This document shows, in pieces, positions 1 to 10,732 of a stretch of 64,000 nucleotides of DNA. The DNA lies in NCBI GenBank assembly GCA_021613375.1, contig CM038703.1, positions 23,486,194 to 23,550,193 on the forward strand, read 5' to 3'. A model generated the notes under the pieces. The model made no database searches, had not been told where the DNA came from, and saw only the letters and a program-made list of their open reading frames with translations. The stretch comes from Megaleporinus macrocephalus. Taxonomy: Eukaryota > Chordata > Actinopteri > Characiformes > Anostomidae. The number at the start of each line of letters is the position of its first letter. Position 1 is the stretch's first letter. The translations under genes were made by a program, and so were the position numbers.

Positions 1-1015
1 AGACTCCACAAACTTCTCACAAATGCACAGAGCTAAGGTCAGCTTCTTATTCTGCTGTTTTTAGAAATTCATTCAACTATTCGGAGCTGGCCTAGACCTA
101 CTAACCCTGTCACAAAACCAGATCACCCAAAAGACACTGTGTCATCACATGAAATAGGGCATGACTAGACTGTACCAACATCAGCGGCTCAGCCCCTGGC
201 CCACTTTACAGGGTCACAGCCTGTCCTTCAATTCCATCGCCTTCACTATAAAGTAGAATGATTTGCCGGTAAAAACAAAAGACTTACTAAAGTGCATGAA
301 TAATTACCAGGCAATTAAAAAATATATGCTGATATCTGGTGTGCCTATATAACCAGAACAGTGATATGCATGGTATATTATTTTATCTCCATCTGTCCCT
401 TTCTGCCAGCTCTTACCCTCGATGCTGTTTCTGTTGCATTAAACAACATTAAACTAATTAATTTAACATAAAAAAAATCCTCATTGGTATATCTGTTGTA
501 CCTGGCTTCTAATTAAAACACAAATAACCAAGTAAATTTGTCCTGTTCTCATTCTTAAAACATGCACTCACTAAGCACTAAATTGGTAAACCTCCTTGTG
601 TATACACTCATTGTCCATTTCCAATTAACATATAGGCGTACTGTGTAGTTCTATAATTTCAGGCTGAACTCTATCTGCTTCTCTGCATACTGTTATTTCG
701 TTGTGCCTCATTCTTTCAGGGACACCTACCTTCTATCTACACTGTAAAAATGGTCACTTGAATTAACCACATGTGTTAACAAGCAAATTAATTGTTCCAT
801 AAAACACTGAATAACTAATTGGGTTATGCCTCTGTAATCCTTCTGTTTTGTTGCATACTCTGAATGTTATCCCACCTTTAGCCTGTTCATAGAGGAAGAC
901 CATCACAAACTGTGACGGGCTATCATCTCTAAACTTTACTTCTGGACCACCAAGATGCAGATATAGTGTAATTTATTTTAAAGGTTTTAAGGCCCCAAAC
1001 GTACAGATACCAATA
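1..1015. other. AT-rich non-coding DNA, no feature recognised
   Basis: No convincing exon, repeat family or RNA gene was seen on either strand. The stretch is AT-rich with frequent stops in all frames. Confidence 0.5.
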
Positions 1016-1079
1016 ATGACCTTATTATTGCACAATTATCTTGTTTCAGTTTTTAAAGGTGCCACTAAGTGGTGCTCTT

Positions 1080-1560
1080 TCTCAACAGTCAACATATACA
1101 CACCAAAAACTCCAAAAACACTGTACACACCACACACTCACAATGCACAAATACCGCACACAAACTCCACGCACATACCGCATATACATCGCATACACAT
1201 ACACCACACACCCGCAACATATGCACACCACAAACTCCACAAACACTCTACACACCACACACTCTCACAACACACACACCACATATTGTAAACACCACAT
1301 ACTCCACACGCAATGTATAAACCAAACACTTTACAACAAAGCATAGCAACCACCATGGACACCATAGCAACCACTCAGCAACACCATAGCAACTGTATAG
1401 CAGCCATCTAGCATGCCCTAGAAGCCACATCACCATGGACACCAGAGGAACCACCTAGCAACCACTTGAAACACTATATCAACCACCAAGCAACCAGCTG
1501 AAACAGCATATTAACCACCTAGCAACCACTTAGGACACCATAGCAACCATCTGGAACACA
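1080..1560. repeat. Low-complexity CA-rich stretch followed by tagcaaccac-type short repeats
   Basis: Positions 1090-1320 are an irregular CACA/CCACA tract. Positions 1340-1560 repeat variants of 'tagcaaccac' and 'caccatagcaac'. The reading frames here are His/Thr-rich artefacts of the repeat and are not genes. Confidence 0.8.
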
Positions 1561-1655
1561 CCAAAAACTCTTTGTACCACAAAAGCTGGATCTTTTCCCT
1601 TGGTCTCTGAAGCTGTTACAGTTTTTACGACAGCTAACTAGTATTTAACAATACT

Positions 1656-2620
1656 TAGTTTTTTTTCCAATTGCTAACACACTAAAATGACATGCATAGC
1701 ACAATAACACACATAGAGGAAAACCTCTCAAGTCCCCAAAACTCGTTTTCTGCTTTACACACATTTTGCAATTCGAAATGGCTCTTTTTAAACGCACTGC
1801 ACACACGTCTCTGCATAACATACAACAATCTGACATAAAGTCACATATTTGCCATATCAAAACACTGCCATTCAAAATGACACTACATAAGCTAACGGGC
1901 AAACATATGTGCCACCGGGCCGAACACCTGAATAGTTAATTGTTACGATTTCAATCAGAAAGTAAGCACTGTAAAAAGACCACAGGTGAGCACCTTTTAT
2001 ACAACAACATTACAAGACGTTGCAGAGAGAGGAAGAGGGAGGGTGAGAATGAGAGTGGTAGGAAGAGTAAGAGGTTGGGGCAGAGCTGTTAGGGGAGTTC
2101 ATGGCCAAAGAAGACAACAACTTTCAATTGAAATCAGAATAACCTTAGTTGATAATTTCATCAACCATGCGCTGACAATGCGAGAGGCTGGACAGAGAGT
2201 GCAGCCCAACTTGGGCCGTTTTACTGTCGCCTCTGTCATCCCCACATTTAGACTGGAGTTTATGTATGTAATCAAAAGTGTCATACACTCACTGTACAGG
2301 TTTTTGTGTATTTACTCTACTGTGGGGAAAATATCTTTAGGCTGCGTTGTCCAAGCCCTATATTTTAGTTTTTTTCTGTTTAGTGAGGGATGCAACCATA
2401 ATGGCAGAAGGCCAAATGTTCAACAGGATACAGAAAGCTGCCACTGTACACTAATATATTTTTTCTACACATTTCTCTGTAATTTTCTTTTTTACTTTGC
2501 TGTTTTTTGAGAGCATATTTTTGTTCACTCCAATGTAAATATACCTACTGTGCATATGTTGCACTGACTTGTTTGGTGAAAAAAAAATAACAGTAGCATG
2601 TGCGCTTATCTGCAAATATT
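1656..2620 (+). mobile_element. Decayed IS630-like (Tc1/mariner superfamily) element, N-terminal transposase remnant
   Basis: Codons at about 2028-2260 encode a Gly/Arg-rich leader (GRGRVRMRVVGRVRGWGR) followed by RRQQLSIEIRITLVDNFINH and REAGQRVQPNLGRFTVASV. From memory this is the leader and helix-turn-helix part of an IS630-like transposase family common in teleosts. The reading frame then runs into AT-rich DNA and no catalytic DDE part follows, so the element is internally deleted and non-autonomous. Element ends are approximate, because no clear terminal inverted repeat was identified. Four further relatives occur at 2.7-3.8, 4.7-5.7, 5.8-7.3 and 18.2-21.4 kb. Confidence 0.65.
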
Positions 2621-2699
2621 TCTGTGAATGTGATTAATCTGGACTATTTTAGTATTATGGCAGAGCTTGCTAAAGATGAGAGTGCATTTCATTACACCC

Positions 2700-3840
2700 A
2701 GCAGTGTGTAGTTGGTTAGACAAAAATCTGGTAGTATGAATGAAGTGTGTGCCAGTTGGTGCAAAAGTTAGATTTTGATAATAACTGCACAACCACTGTC
2801 AAAATCTAACAGTTGATGCCATTACAGAAACTATTAATACATGTAATATTTTACTCTCTCCCAACAAACAACAGACAGTCCGTTCATTTTTACTGTAATC
2901 CACTACATTTGGACTTTTAACTCAAATTTGTGCATTTTTGCAACATACTGTCAGTAATACAACTGTAATGCACTGTCAGTGATATTACTGTAACACACTG
3001 TATGGAATGTAGAGTAGACGATGAAATGAGTCAGTGACAGTCTTACAGTAAATGTTATATTTAATTGGGGACATAAAATTGTAACTTAATTCCTAGCAAC
3101 CACTTGAAACATTTTATAATTAACCTTGGTCCTATATGTGTAACCATACACATGTACAAAAACAGCCACACAAGAGAGAAAAAATAAAAGACAAAACTGA
3201 TCAGTCTTATTAAACCGTCTTCAGCATTTGGCCGCATGTTTTCATCCACAGCACATCTGATATTTTCCCTTTCCATGCACATGAGATTGAAACGCTTGGC
3301 ATGCATTATCCACCCCATTTTATTTTCTATTATTTTGGTCTAAATGTCTCTGAGTTTTATTCCATTGTCAGAAATGACCATGTCTACAATGGCGTGCTCC
3401 TGGTCTTCACTCAGGAGTCTTCCTTTCCTTCCTTTACAACCTTTGTGTTAGCGGTGAGACTGGTGGCCAGCCTCTCTCAGTGATTAGACCATGGTTTATC
3501 ACCTGGTCTATGGTGGTGGCTCTAATTTCATCAGTGACTGTAGTTCTTACCCTTCATTGAACATCTCCATGCATTCTTACTCCTTTCCTTCACTCTGGCC
3601 CTGGCCTAACTATTATTCTTCCTTGTCCAGACATGATTTTTCTTTCCTCTGTCACTCGCTCTGCTCCTGTGGCCACGTTAAACAAACTCAGTCCAAACAA
3701 ACACCTTTTTATGTGTCCATGTCACTGACAGCACCTGGCAGTGTCTTCAACTGGGACTGAAATCAGCTGTAGGTTATTACTTTTATTTTAATGATCAGTA
3801 TATTCAAAAATGTGTATTACAGTGATAGCTGTTTACCTCC
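2700..3840 (-). mobile_element. Decayed IS630-like element (minus strand) with short minisatellite
   Basis: On the minus strand, about 3740-3460 matches the leader found at 5.9 kb and 18.5 kb (GAERVTEERK, TTVTDEIRAT in broken frames). About 3318-3200 encodes the family C-terminus (AKRFNLMCMERENIRCAVDE, then NMRPNAED). The catalytic core between them is missing. Positions 2945-3010 hold only two to three units of the 25-bp repeat that is expanded in the 5.8-kb and 18.2-kb copies. Confidence 0.65.
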
Positions 3841-4680
3841 ACATTTTCAAATCTCTAAACACAGTAAACGCAACATCAGTCTTTTGTGGCCTATCGCATT
3901 AATACAATTCATGTTACTTTTGCATAAAATGCAGGCATTAAATATGTTTATCCAATAACAAAATTCTGGATCTTCATGTCTTATTTACGAACGCTTGCAT
4001 GCAGCATATTAAAAAATGAAAACCTAACATCAAATAAATATCAAAAGCTTTATATAGTATAAAATGCATAGTTCTGCAAAAAAGTTAACAGCTAGTACTG
4101 TAATACACATTTTTTGACGTATGGATTATTGAAATACAGTTTTTCTTGATTGTTTACACCCATTTTCTAAAAGCATGCCTCATACTCTCAGAACTCTACA
4201 CGCAAATAAAAAAACACACACACACAATGGGTAGAACCGCTCAATTCTCCTGCAAAATGAAACTTTACATTCAAAGCAATGTTCTCTCTTGTCAAAATGG
4301 TATTTTGTTTTCAGAAGACACATACAAACCATCATATGAACAGACATTTAAAAGAACCAGTACAACACTGATGTGCTCAGTGTAAGACACTATGATGAAT
4401 GGAAAACACTTCTTCTCCATTCACCATAATGTCTTTTTTTGTTCAGTATTACACTCACTACAGACATACATACATACAGTGTGTTGCAAACTATTTTAGA
4501 ATATTATGTTATACTCTGAACACACAAATACATGGTAACAAATATATTGTATTTTTCCCACAAAACAATGTACACAGTGTACATCCAAACCAAGTTGCAC
4601 ATACAGTGGTCTACATACAAAACAACAGAATAATTTACTGTTTTTAGTTATGGTAAAAAAAAAAAAAAACTATGCTGCAT
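3841..4680. other. Inter-element DNA with fragment of the same element family's 5' flank
   Basis: Positions 3880-4140 resemble 18190-18412 (for example 'tcgcattaatacaattcatg' and 'ttattgaaata'), which is the 5' flank of the 18.2-kb element. Positions 4136-4159 form a 24-bp perfect inverted repeat with 5818-5841. No gene was seen. Confidence 0.5.
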
Positions 4681-5700
4681 TCTCTCTTCTGTTTCAGTCT
4701 GGCCACCGCACCTCATCCACATCATAAGCAATGTGAGAGTCTTATATCTCTTTGTGAGGTTGAATCCAACCTCATCAATGAAGATGAACTAATGCGCCAC
4801 TGCAGCCACCTCTAGCTCAAGGACTCAACACACATGACAATTTCAGAAATGGACATGGAGTGAAGCACAATCATTATGATTACAATACAGAACTATGCAA
4901 ATGGATTAAGGAACAATTTATACAGTGTTGAGAGTATGCATCAATTGTGGGATTGTATAGGACATATATAGTCATATTACAATTCTTTTACTCTTTCTGA
5001 ATTACATTGCAATGGCACCCTGTAGACCTGCTTCATCCTCAGATTATTTCTGAGTAAGACATGGTGCAGTGCTGATAAGCTCACCCTACCAATATTTTGA
5101 AATAGCTCATTGTTTTCTGCTTTTTTTTTTTTGTATTTGCTGTATTTGCAGTGTTATTCTCTAGGACTATGTTCATGATTTCAGTTTCCTGTTCTGGAGA
5201 CAGAAGACGTTCCTGTCCACCTTGTGTAGCTAATCTTTCAGTTCTGCAATACAAAGAGTAAAATACTGTAAATACTGTGTAGGAATACAAAGTATGAATA
5301 CATTTCCCAAATACTTAAAACATACTTTATTTTTATTTTTTAATTTGGCTGTACTCTTTGCCTAGCCTCCCTCGTTGTTAGACCATGGCAAAGTGGCTCA
5401 GATCGCATCAGAGATTACGGTCCTTGGCCTTCCTTGTCCTCCCCATCCTCCTCCTCTTACTTTCACTCCTACGGCTCTGCCTCTGTTTCCAATGTTGGCA
5501 TCCATTGCTCTAAAACAGAAAAGCTTAAAGTTCTGATTGCTAATTGTAAAACTATGTGACAGGTGTTTGCTCATGTGATGAGTCAGTGTGCATAGTAGGG
5601 CAATTAACTTTAGGGTTTTGAATAATAGTGTGTTACTTGTGAAAACAAGAGATTTTTTCTTCATGAAATTGTGTGTAGTGTTTTGAAAATAGTTTGTTTT
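4681..5700 (-). mobile_element. Decayed IS630-like element with first catalytic-Asp motif retained
   Basis: Read on the minus strand, 5490-5400 encodes a Gly/Arg leader (GRAVGVKVRGGGWGGQGRP, then RTVISD). About 5240-5150 encodes RTERLATQGGQERLLSPEQE. About 4797-4750 encodes FIFIDEVGFNLTKRYK, which carries the FIDE motif of the DDE transposase. About 4735-4700 encodes the C-terminal DVDEVRWPD followed by a stop. The segments are in the right order but joined by deletions, so this is a non-autonomous derivative. FIDE is the best evidence for assigning the family to the IS630/Tc1/mariner superfamily. Confidence 0.7.
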
Positions 5701-5817
5701 AGAACTGCAGTTTGAGTGTAAAGCAGGAATTGTGCTTGTAGTTTAGCAGAATTGGTTCAGGGGGTTTGTGCATGAGTTACATGTTGTGGTCATTGTGTCT
5801 CAAGTACCAGTATTTGT

Positions 5818-7320
5818 GTGTAAACAATCAAGAAAAACTGTAAAAGTGCAGTAATAGACTTACAGCTGATTCCAGTCCCAGTTGCTGTGAGTGACATGGA
5901 CACATGAAAAAGACACTTGGACTGAGTTTGGTCAATGAGGGCACAGGAGCAGAAAGAATGACAGAGGAAAGAAAAGTCATGTCAGGAATAGTTGGGCCAG
6001 GGCTAGGCAGAGGGAGAGGAGTAAGAATGAGTGATAGTGTTCAACAAAGGGTAAGAACTACAGTCACTGATGAAATTAGAGCCACCATCATAGACCATGT
6101 GATAAACCGTGGTCTGTCACTGAGCGATAACCTCAGCCAGTCACCTGTGGCTTGCATTTTCCAGATTTTAAACAACAGGTAAACAATACATTTTACAACT
6201 ACATTCCTACTGATGCTCTATCTTATAGTAACTGAAGACCATCAGTCCCACCGCTCATACACATGTTGTATTTTTGTTCCTTTACTGTAAAGGAAGCAGC
6301 GTCTTCTTTCCTCTGGGGAAAGGGGAAGACTTCTGAGTGAAGTCCAGGAGCATGCCATTCATGTCCCCAGTAAAATTAATATCACTGACAGTATGTTACA
6401 GTAGTATCACTGAGAGTATGTTACAGTAATATCACTGGCAGGATGTTACAGTTGTATCACTGACAGTATGTTACAGTAATATAACTGTCAGTATGTTACA
6501 GTAGTATCACTGACAGTATGTTACAGTAGTGTCCCTGACAGTAAGTTACAGTAGTATCACTGAGAGTATGTTACAGTAATATCACTGGCAGGATGTTACA
6601 GTTGTATCACTGACAGTATGTTACAGTAGTATCACTGAGAGTATGTTACAGTAATATAACTGACAGCATGTTAAAGTAGTATCACTGACAGTATGTTACA
6701 TTAGTATCACTGACAGTATGTTACAGTAATATCACTGGCAGGATGTTACAATTGTATCACTGACAGTATGTTACATTAATATCACTGACAGTATGTTACA
6801 GTAGTATTACTGGCAGGATGTGACAGTAGTATCACTGACAGTATGTTACAGTTATATCACTGACAGTATGTTACAGTTGTATCACTAAGAGTATGTTACA
6901 GTAATATCACTGACAGGATATGACAGTAATATCACTGACAGTGTGTTACAGTAATATAACTGATAGTATGATACAGTAGTATCACTGACAGTATGTTACA
7001 TTACTATCATTGACAGTATGTTATAGTAATATAACTGACAGTATATTACAGTAGTATCACTATGAGTATGTTACAGTAATAACACTGACAGTATATTACA
7101 GTAGTATCACTGTGAGTATGTTACAGTAATATCACTGACAGTATATTACAGTAGTATCACTGACAGTATGTTATAGTAATATAACTGACAGTATATTACA
7201 GTAGTATCACTATGAGTATGTTACAGTAATAACACTGACAGTATATTACAGTAGTATCACTGTGAGTATGTTACAGTAATATCACTGACAGTATGTGACA
7301 GTAATATTACTTCTAAAATT
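5818..7320 (+). mobile_element. Decayed IS630-like element carrying an expanded 25-bp minisatellite
   Basis: Positions 5904-6180 encode the leader GTGAERMTEERKVMS, a GRGRGVRMS stretch, RTTVTDEIRATIIDHVINRG and part of the helix-turn-helix. The frame ends at 6180. Positions 6300-6360 match the copy at 18900-18960 (around 'ggggaaaggggaagactt'). The rest of the element is minisatellite (6377-7309). Confidence 0.65.
6377..7309. repeat. 25-bp minisatellite, about 37 units
   Basis: The unit is close to ATCACTGACAGTATGTTACA followed by GTAGT or GTAAT. Most units differ by one to three bases. Each unit holds two 9-base sequences symmetric about a central base, ACTGACAGT and TTACAGTAA. The array lies inside the 5.8-kb IS630-like element. 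Confidence 0.95.
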
Positions 7321-8590
7321 CAGTAAAATTGGTGTGGAAGGCTCATAACTTTTACTCTTGATGTTATAGAGATTTGTCAGTCTACAAGTCTTACGAGTCA
7401 TTCTACAACATTTTTCAGATTCTCAGTTTCAATTCATTTGCAACCTATAAAGGACCATCACATGTGCATCATTTTATGCAGATTTCTGCAATCAAATGGG
7501 TTTTATTTTATTAAAAAATATTAAACTTTTTAATCTATGTTTATTGACCAGTTAATCCTCTTAGAAAAATAAAACATTAGCTGTGTTTATACCTGCTAAA
7601 CTACATACTTTACCATGCTTTGGTAATGCTCTGCTGTTAAAAGTTCACTTACCAAATAAAAGAAGAACTAATTTTTTTGGATTTACAATTTACATTCATT
7701 TAAATTCATTTGAAATTATTTTTTATGGAAAAGACCTTAAAACCTGGAAGTCATATTGAACCAGGTGGTTTTACGAACATGACACATGGTACTGATTATT
7801 TTTGTCATACAGATATAAAATGAACAAAGTAGCTTGGGGCCCATCTCGTATAAGACCTTAACCTTTGACCTAGGTCTATTTCTAAAAACATTCTGCATAT
7901 GGGACCTGAGACTCTTCCTAAAAAAACATCTCCTTACATACAACCTAATACACCTCACCTTCAAGTAGAGTTGCGGAGTTGTGACCTGCCTGCTATCCCA
8001 GTCGTTCTATGGCACTGCTGTGCTCTAATAAAAGTGCATCCACTTACAGCACTATGTTTCATGCATCTTCTTCTACATGCAACAAAACCCTGCAGTACAA
8101 TAAACACTGCATTCGTTTTCATACACAAAAACACTCCCCACTGCCACACAGACTTGCATTGAAGCTTACCCTGTGGGTGAAACCTGCAAAGATGTTGTAA
8201 AAGCTGTTTTCCAATGAGAGTTGATCATTGCTCCACTCAAACAGTGTGTATTTGAATCTGCCATTAATTTGTATTGAATCCCAGCTTTACAAGGTTTCTA
8301 GGGGTTGTGCTACAGAAGTGGTCTAATGGGATGTGCTTTCATAAGGTTCTATTGGACGATGTCCATTAGGGTTTTATGGTCTGTGCTTTAGTAGGGTTCT
8401 ATGGGATGTGTTTCAGTTGGGTTCAATGGGCTGTGCTTTGTTATTTATATATAGTCCAATAGTTTCTAATGGAAAGAATGTCAGTAGGATTATATGATCT
8501 TTAGGGTGTTACTGTGCCTCAGTTGGTTTCTAAGAGATGTGCTTCAACAACAATAGCTAAAACAATCGGTTAATTTCCGTTAGACTTGGG
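7310..8590. other. Non-coding DNA with weak degenerate repeats
   Basis: No gene was recognised. Positions 8280-8430 contain an irregular repeat around 'gggttctatgggatgtgctt'. Reading frames at 7899-8200 have no recognisable domain. Confidence 0.5.
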
Positions 8591-8640
8591 TTATATCGGG
8601 TATATTGGGTATGTGAGGGGAGTCAGTCTTTACAGCAACA

Positions 8641-8655
8641 GCAGCAGCAGCATTA
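8641..8655. repeat. Short CAG microsatellite
   Basis: An imperfect run of CAG/CAA triplets lies just before a possible splice donor (ATTAG|GTGAGA). No coding frame could be tied to it. Confidence 0.6.
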
Positions 8656-8929
8656 GGTGAGAATAGGATCCAGCATTTAAGAGTAGCATTGAACCACAGA
8701 GGTTCAGACCTCCAGAAGTTTTACACCAGAAGTATTTAACAGTATTAAAATGTATAAACGTTATTTGTAATATTGCAGGTTTGCGTATATGTTGCAAGTT
8801 CCAGTCTAATGCAGTGTTCTGTGCTTAGAGGAAGCTGGACTGCTTTAAATGTTTTGAATTGAGCTGTAATCTGTACACATGAGCAAGTTGTCACTTTACG
8901 GGAGGTTGAATATTCCATTTTTCTGCATT

Positions 8930-9140
8930 ACCGATATCATAGCCCACCACCTAGATATCATAGCCCACAGCCCCAATATCATAGCACACCTTTACCAATA
9001 TCATACCCCACTGCCCAGATATCATAGACCCCCGCACCCTTATATCATAGCCCAGCAGCCCCAATACCATAGTCCACTGAATCAGTTTTATAGCCTACCA
9101 CCCAAAATATCGTAGCCCACGGCTCCCGTTATCATAGACA
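8930..9140. repeat. About 20-bp minisatellite, atatcatagcccac-type
   Basis: About ten degenerate copies of 'atatcatagcccacnncccc' lie in tandem. The overlapping reading frame (8879-9115) is a product of the repeat. Confidence 0.85.
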
Positions 9141-9167
9141 AACCAACAAAATAAAGGTGGAGACCTT

Positions 9168-9235
9168 ATTAGACATTATTAAATTATTAAATTATTATTA
9201 AATTATTATTAAATTATTATTAAATTATTAAAGGA
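9168..9235. repeat. TTATTAAA-type AT-rich tandem repeat
   Basis: Repeated 'attattaaatt' units form a short tract. Confidence 0.85.
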
Positions 9236-9501
9236 CTAGTTAGAGATTAATTTGGAACAGTGATAATTAATAACAGTATATATTGACACGTAGACAAAAA
9301 CTTATGGCTGCATAATAAATCCGAAGTATAACTAGAAATCAGAGAATGATTAAAATGCAGAATAAATGTATTTTATAACATCTGCAATATTGTTCAGACG
9401 GTTACTGAGGTTTGTTAACTGTGAGGTAATAAAATGAAGTTATTTTCTAAAAATAATCAATGAGCTGATGAATGAATGAGCAGAGAAGAAGAACAGCAAA
9501 C

Positions 9502-9870
9502 ATGAGCTGCCTTTGGCTCGGTGCCGCAGAGGCCACGAGTCTAACACAGATGACATGGGAACAGAGGAGCTAATAAGAAGAGATGGAACTCAGAATAGAA
9601 AGAATAAAAGTGGAAAGTTGAAGACTGAGTGGAGAAAAGAAACAAAGCAGGATAGGAACAACAAGGAAGGAGAAGGTGGAGGACGAGGGGGATGTTCTGG
9701 AGCAACTGGTAGAGAACAGACATCGGAAGTCCTAGAACGTGTCTCGCCTGAGACACCGGAGAACACAGCACCTCCACCCCAAGAAAAGATCTCCGGAGAC
9801 GCCCATCAAGGATCTGATTGAAATGATGCAAAATGATATTGCAGCAAATACTAAGCAGCTTCTGAGAGAG
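9502..9870 (+). CDS. Possible 5' exon of the modular gene; reading frame unresolved
   Basis: Two frames have protein-like character. From an ATG at 9555 one frame reads MGTEELIRRDGTQNRKNKSG and stays open to 9821; it is rich in Lys, Glu and Gly. A second frame reads an acidic stretch (KEKVEDEGDVLEQLVENRHR), meets a TAG, then reads KKRSPETPIKDLIEMMQNDI and AANTKQLL to a TAG near 9870. The end of the second frame (GCAGCTTCTG) resembles the 3' ends of the downstream phase 1-1 exons, but no good donor follows. A frameshift or a decayed exon is likely. No domain was recognised. Confidence 0.25.
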
Positions 9871-9879
9871 TAGATAAGT

Positions 9880-10170
9880 ATATGTGATTGTAATTTACAG
9901 TAAACACTGAATAATTTCTAATAGGCTGTAGTTTGTAGCAGCAACTTAATAATAATAGTAATTACTGCATAATTCATAGTAGTAGCTGCTAAATCCATGG
10001 TAGGAACTGAAAAATTCAGAACAAGCCATTATTAATAATTTGCAGCAACTTAAATTAGTTAATAAGTAATTAGTAATTACACAGTCGGGGAGTAATTAAT
10101 AGGAGGGACTAAATAGTTCATCATAAGTACTAAATACTCAGGAGGTGAGTTTAGCTGTCAGAATGAAGTG
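9880..10170. other. AT-rich spacer with degenerate repeats
   Basis: Scattered copies of 'agcaactta' and 'gtagtagctgctaa' occur. No coding signal was seen. Confidence 0.5.
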
Positions 10171-10180
10171 AGAGTGCATT

Positions 10181-10340
10181 GACCAATCAGAATAGAGTGG
10201 GTAAGCGGACCAATCAAAATAGAGTGGCTGAGTTGACCAATCAGAAGAGAATGGGTGAACTGACCAATCAGAACAGAATTGGTGAGCTGACCAATCAGAA
10301 CATAGTGGGAGAGCTGACCAATCAGAACACACTGGTCTTT
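10181..10340. repeat. 27-bp minisatellite of CCAAT boxes, six copies, plus a GC-box-like site
   Basis: GACCAATCAGAA-type units start at 10181, 10208, 10235, 10262, 10289 and 10316, an exact 27-bp spacing. Each contains CCAAT. About 15 bp after the last unit is 'gggaggcggggctt', which resembles a GC box. This could work as a CCAAT/GC-box promoter for the exon array beginning at 10.6 kb, but that is inference. Sequence just downstream (10320-10480) is related to 35860-36015, so the block may be part of a dispersed repeat. Confidence 0.85.
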
Positions 10341-10618
10341 TTGGGAGGCGGGGCTTAAAGTTCTAATAGAGCGTTTAGACAGAACATAATTACAGATGTA
10401 CAGTATGAAAAACATATTATGTTTTAGGAAAATTCAAGTAGGAAGTATGCAAATCTATTCGAACCCCAAAATAAAATTCCGAGTATTAATAATGAATATA
10501 AGTGAGAACCCTATGGAGGAAGGTCTGGAGAAGATAAGGAAATAAACAGATGTCATGATGATAAAAACACAACTGCTTTTAAAAACCTCTAGTTTGTTTA
10601 TTTTTTTATTCAATTTAG

Positions 10619-10732
10619 CAAAAAATGAGATTAGCACTGTGATAGCCGATGAAGTGGAGGAGAAAGTCTTAAAGAACCTCATGAACATCAGTCTGGAATA
10701 CAGTGAGGAGGGATCTATGGAGGAACCTCTGG
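10619..10732 (+). CDS. Mini-exon E0 of the modular gene
   Basis: The acceptor is ATTTAG and the donor CTGG|GTAAGT. The exon is 114 nt, phase 1-1, with 38 codons free of stops. The peptide contains NEISTVIADEVEEKVLKNLM and ends SMEEPLG. A decayed relative of its 3' end lies at about 10505-10545 ('ctatggaggaaggtctggag'). Confidence 0.45.

Noticed and set aside
1016..1454. Overlapping His/Thr-rich and Cys/Val-rich frames on both strands
   Set aside because: They are produced by CA-rich low-complexity DNA, with no single preferred frame.
6377..7309. Regular repeats that superficially look like a CRISPR array
   Set aside because: The whole sequence is repeat with no unique spacers, the context is a vertebrate transposon, and units vary like a minisatellite.
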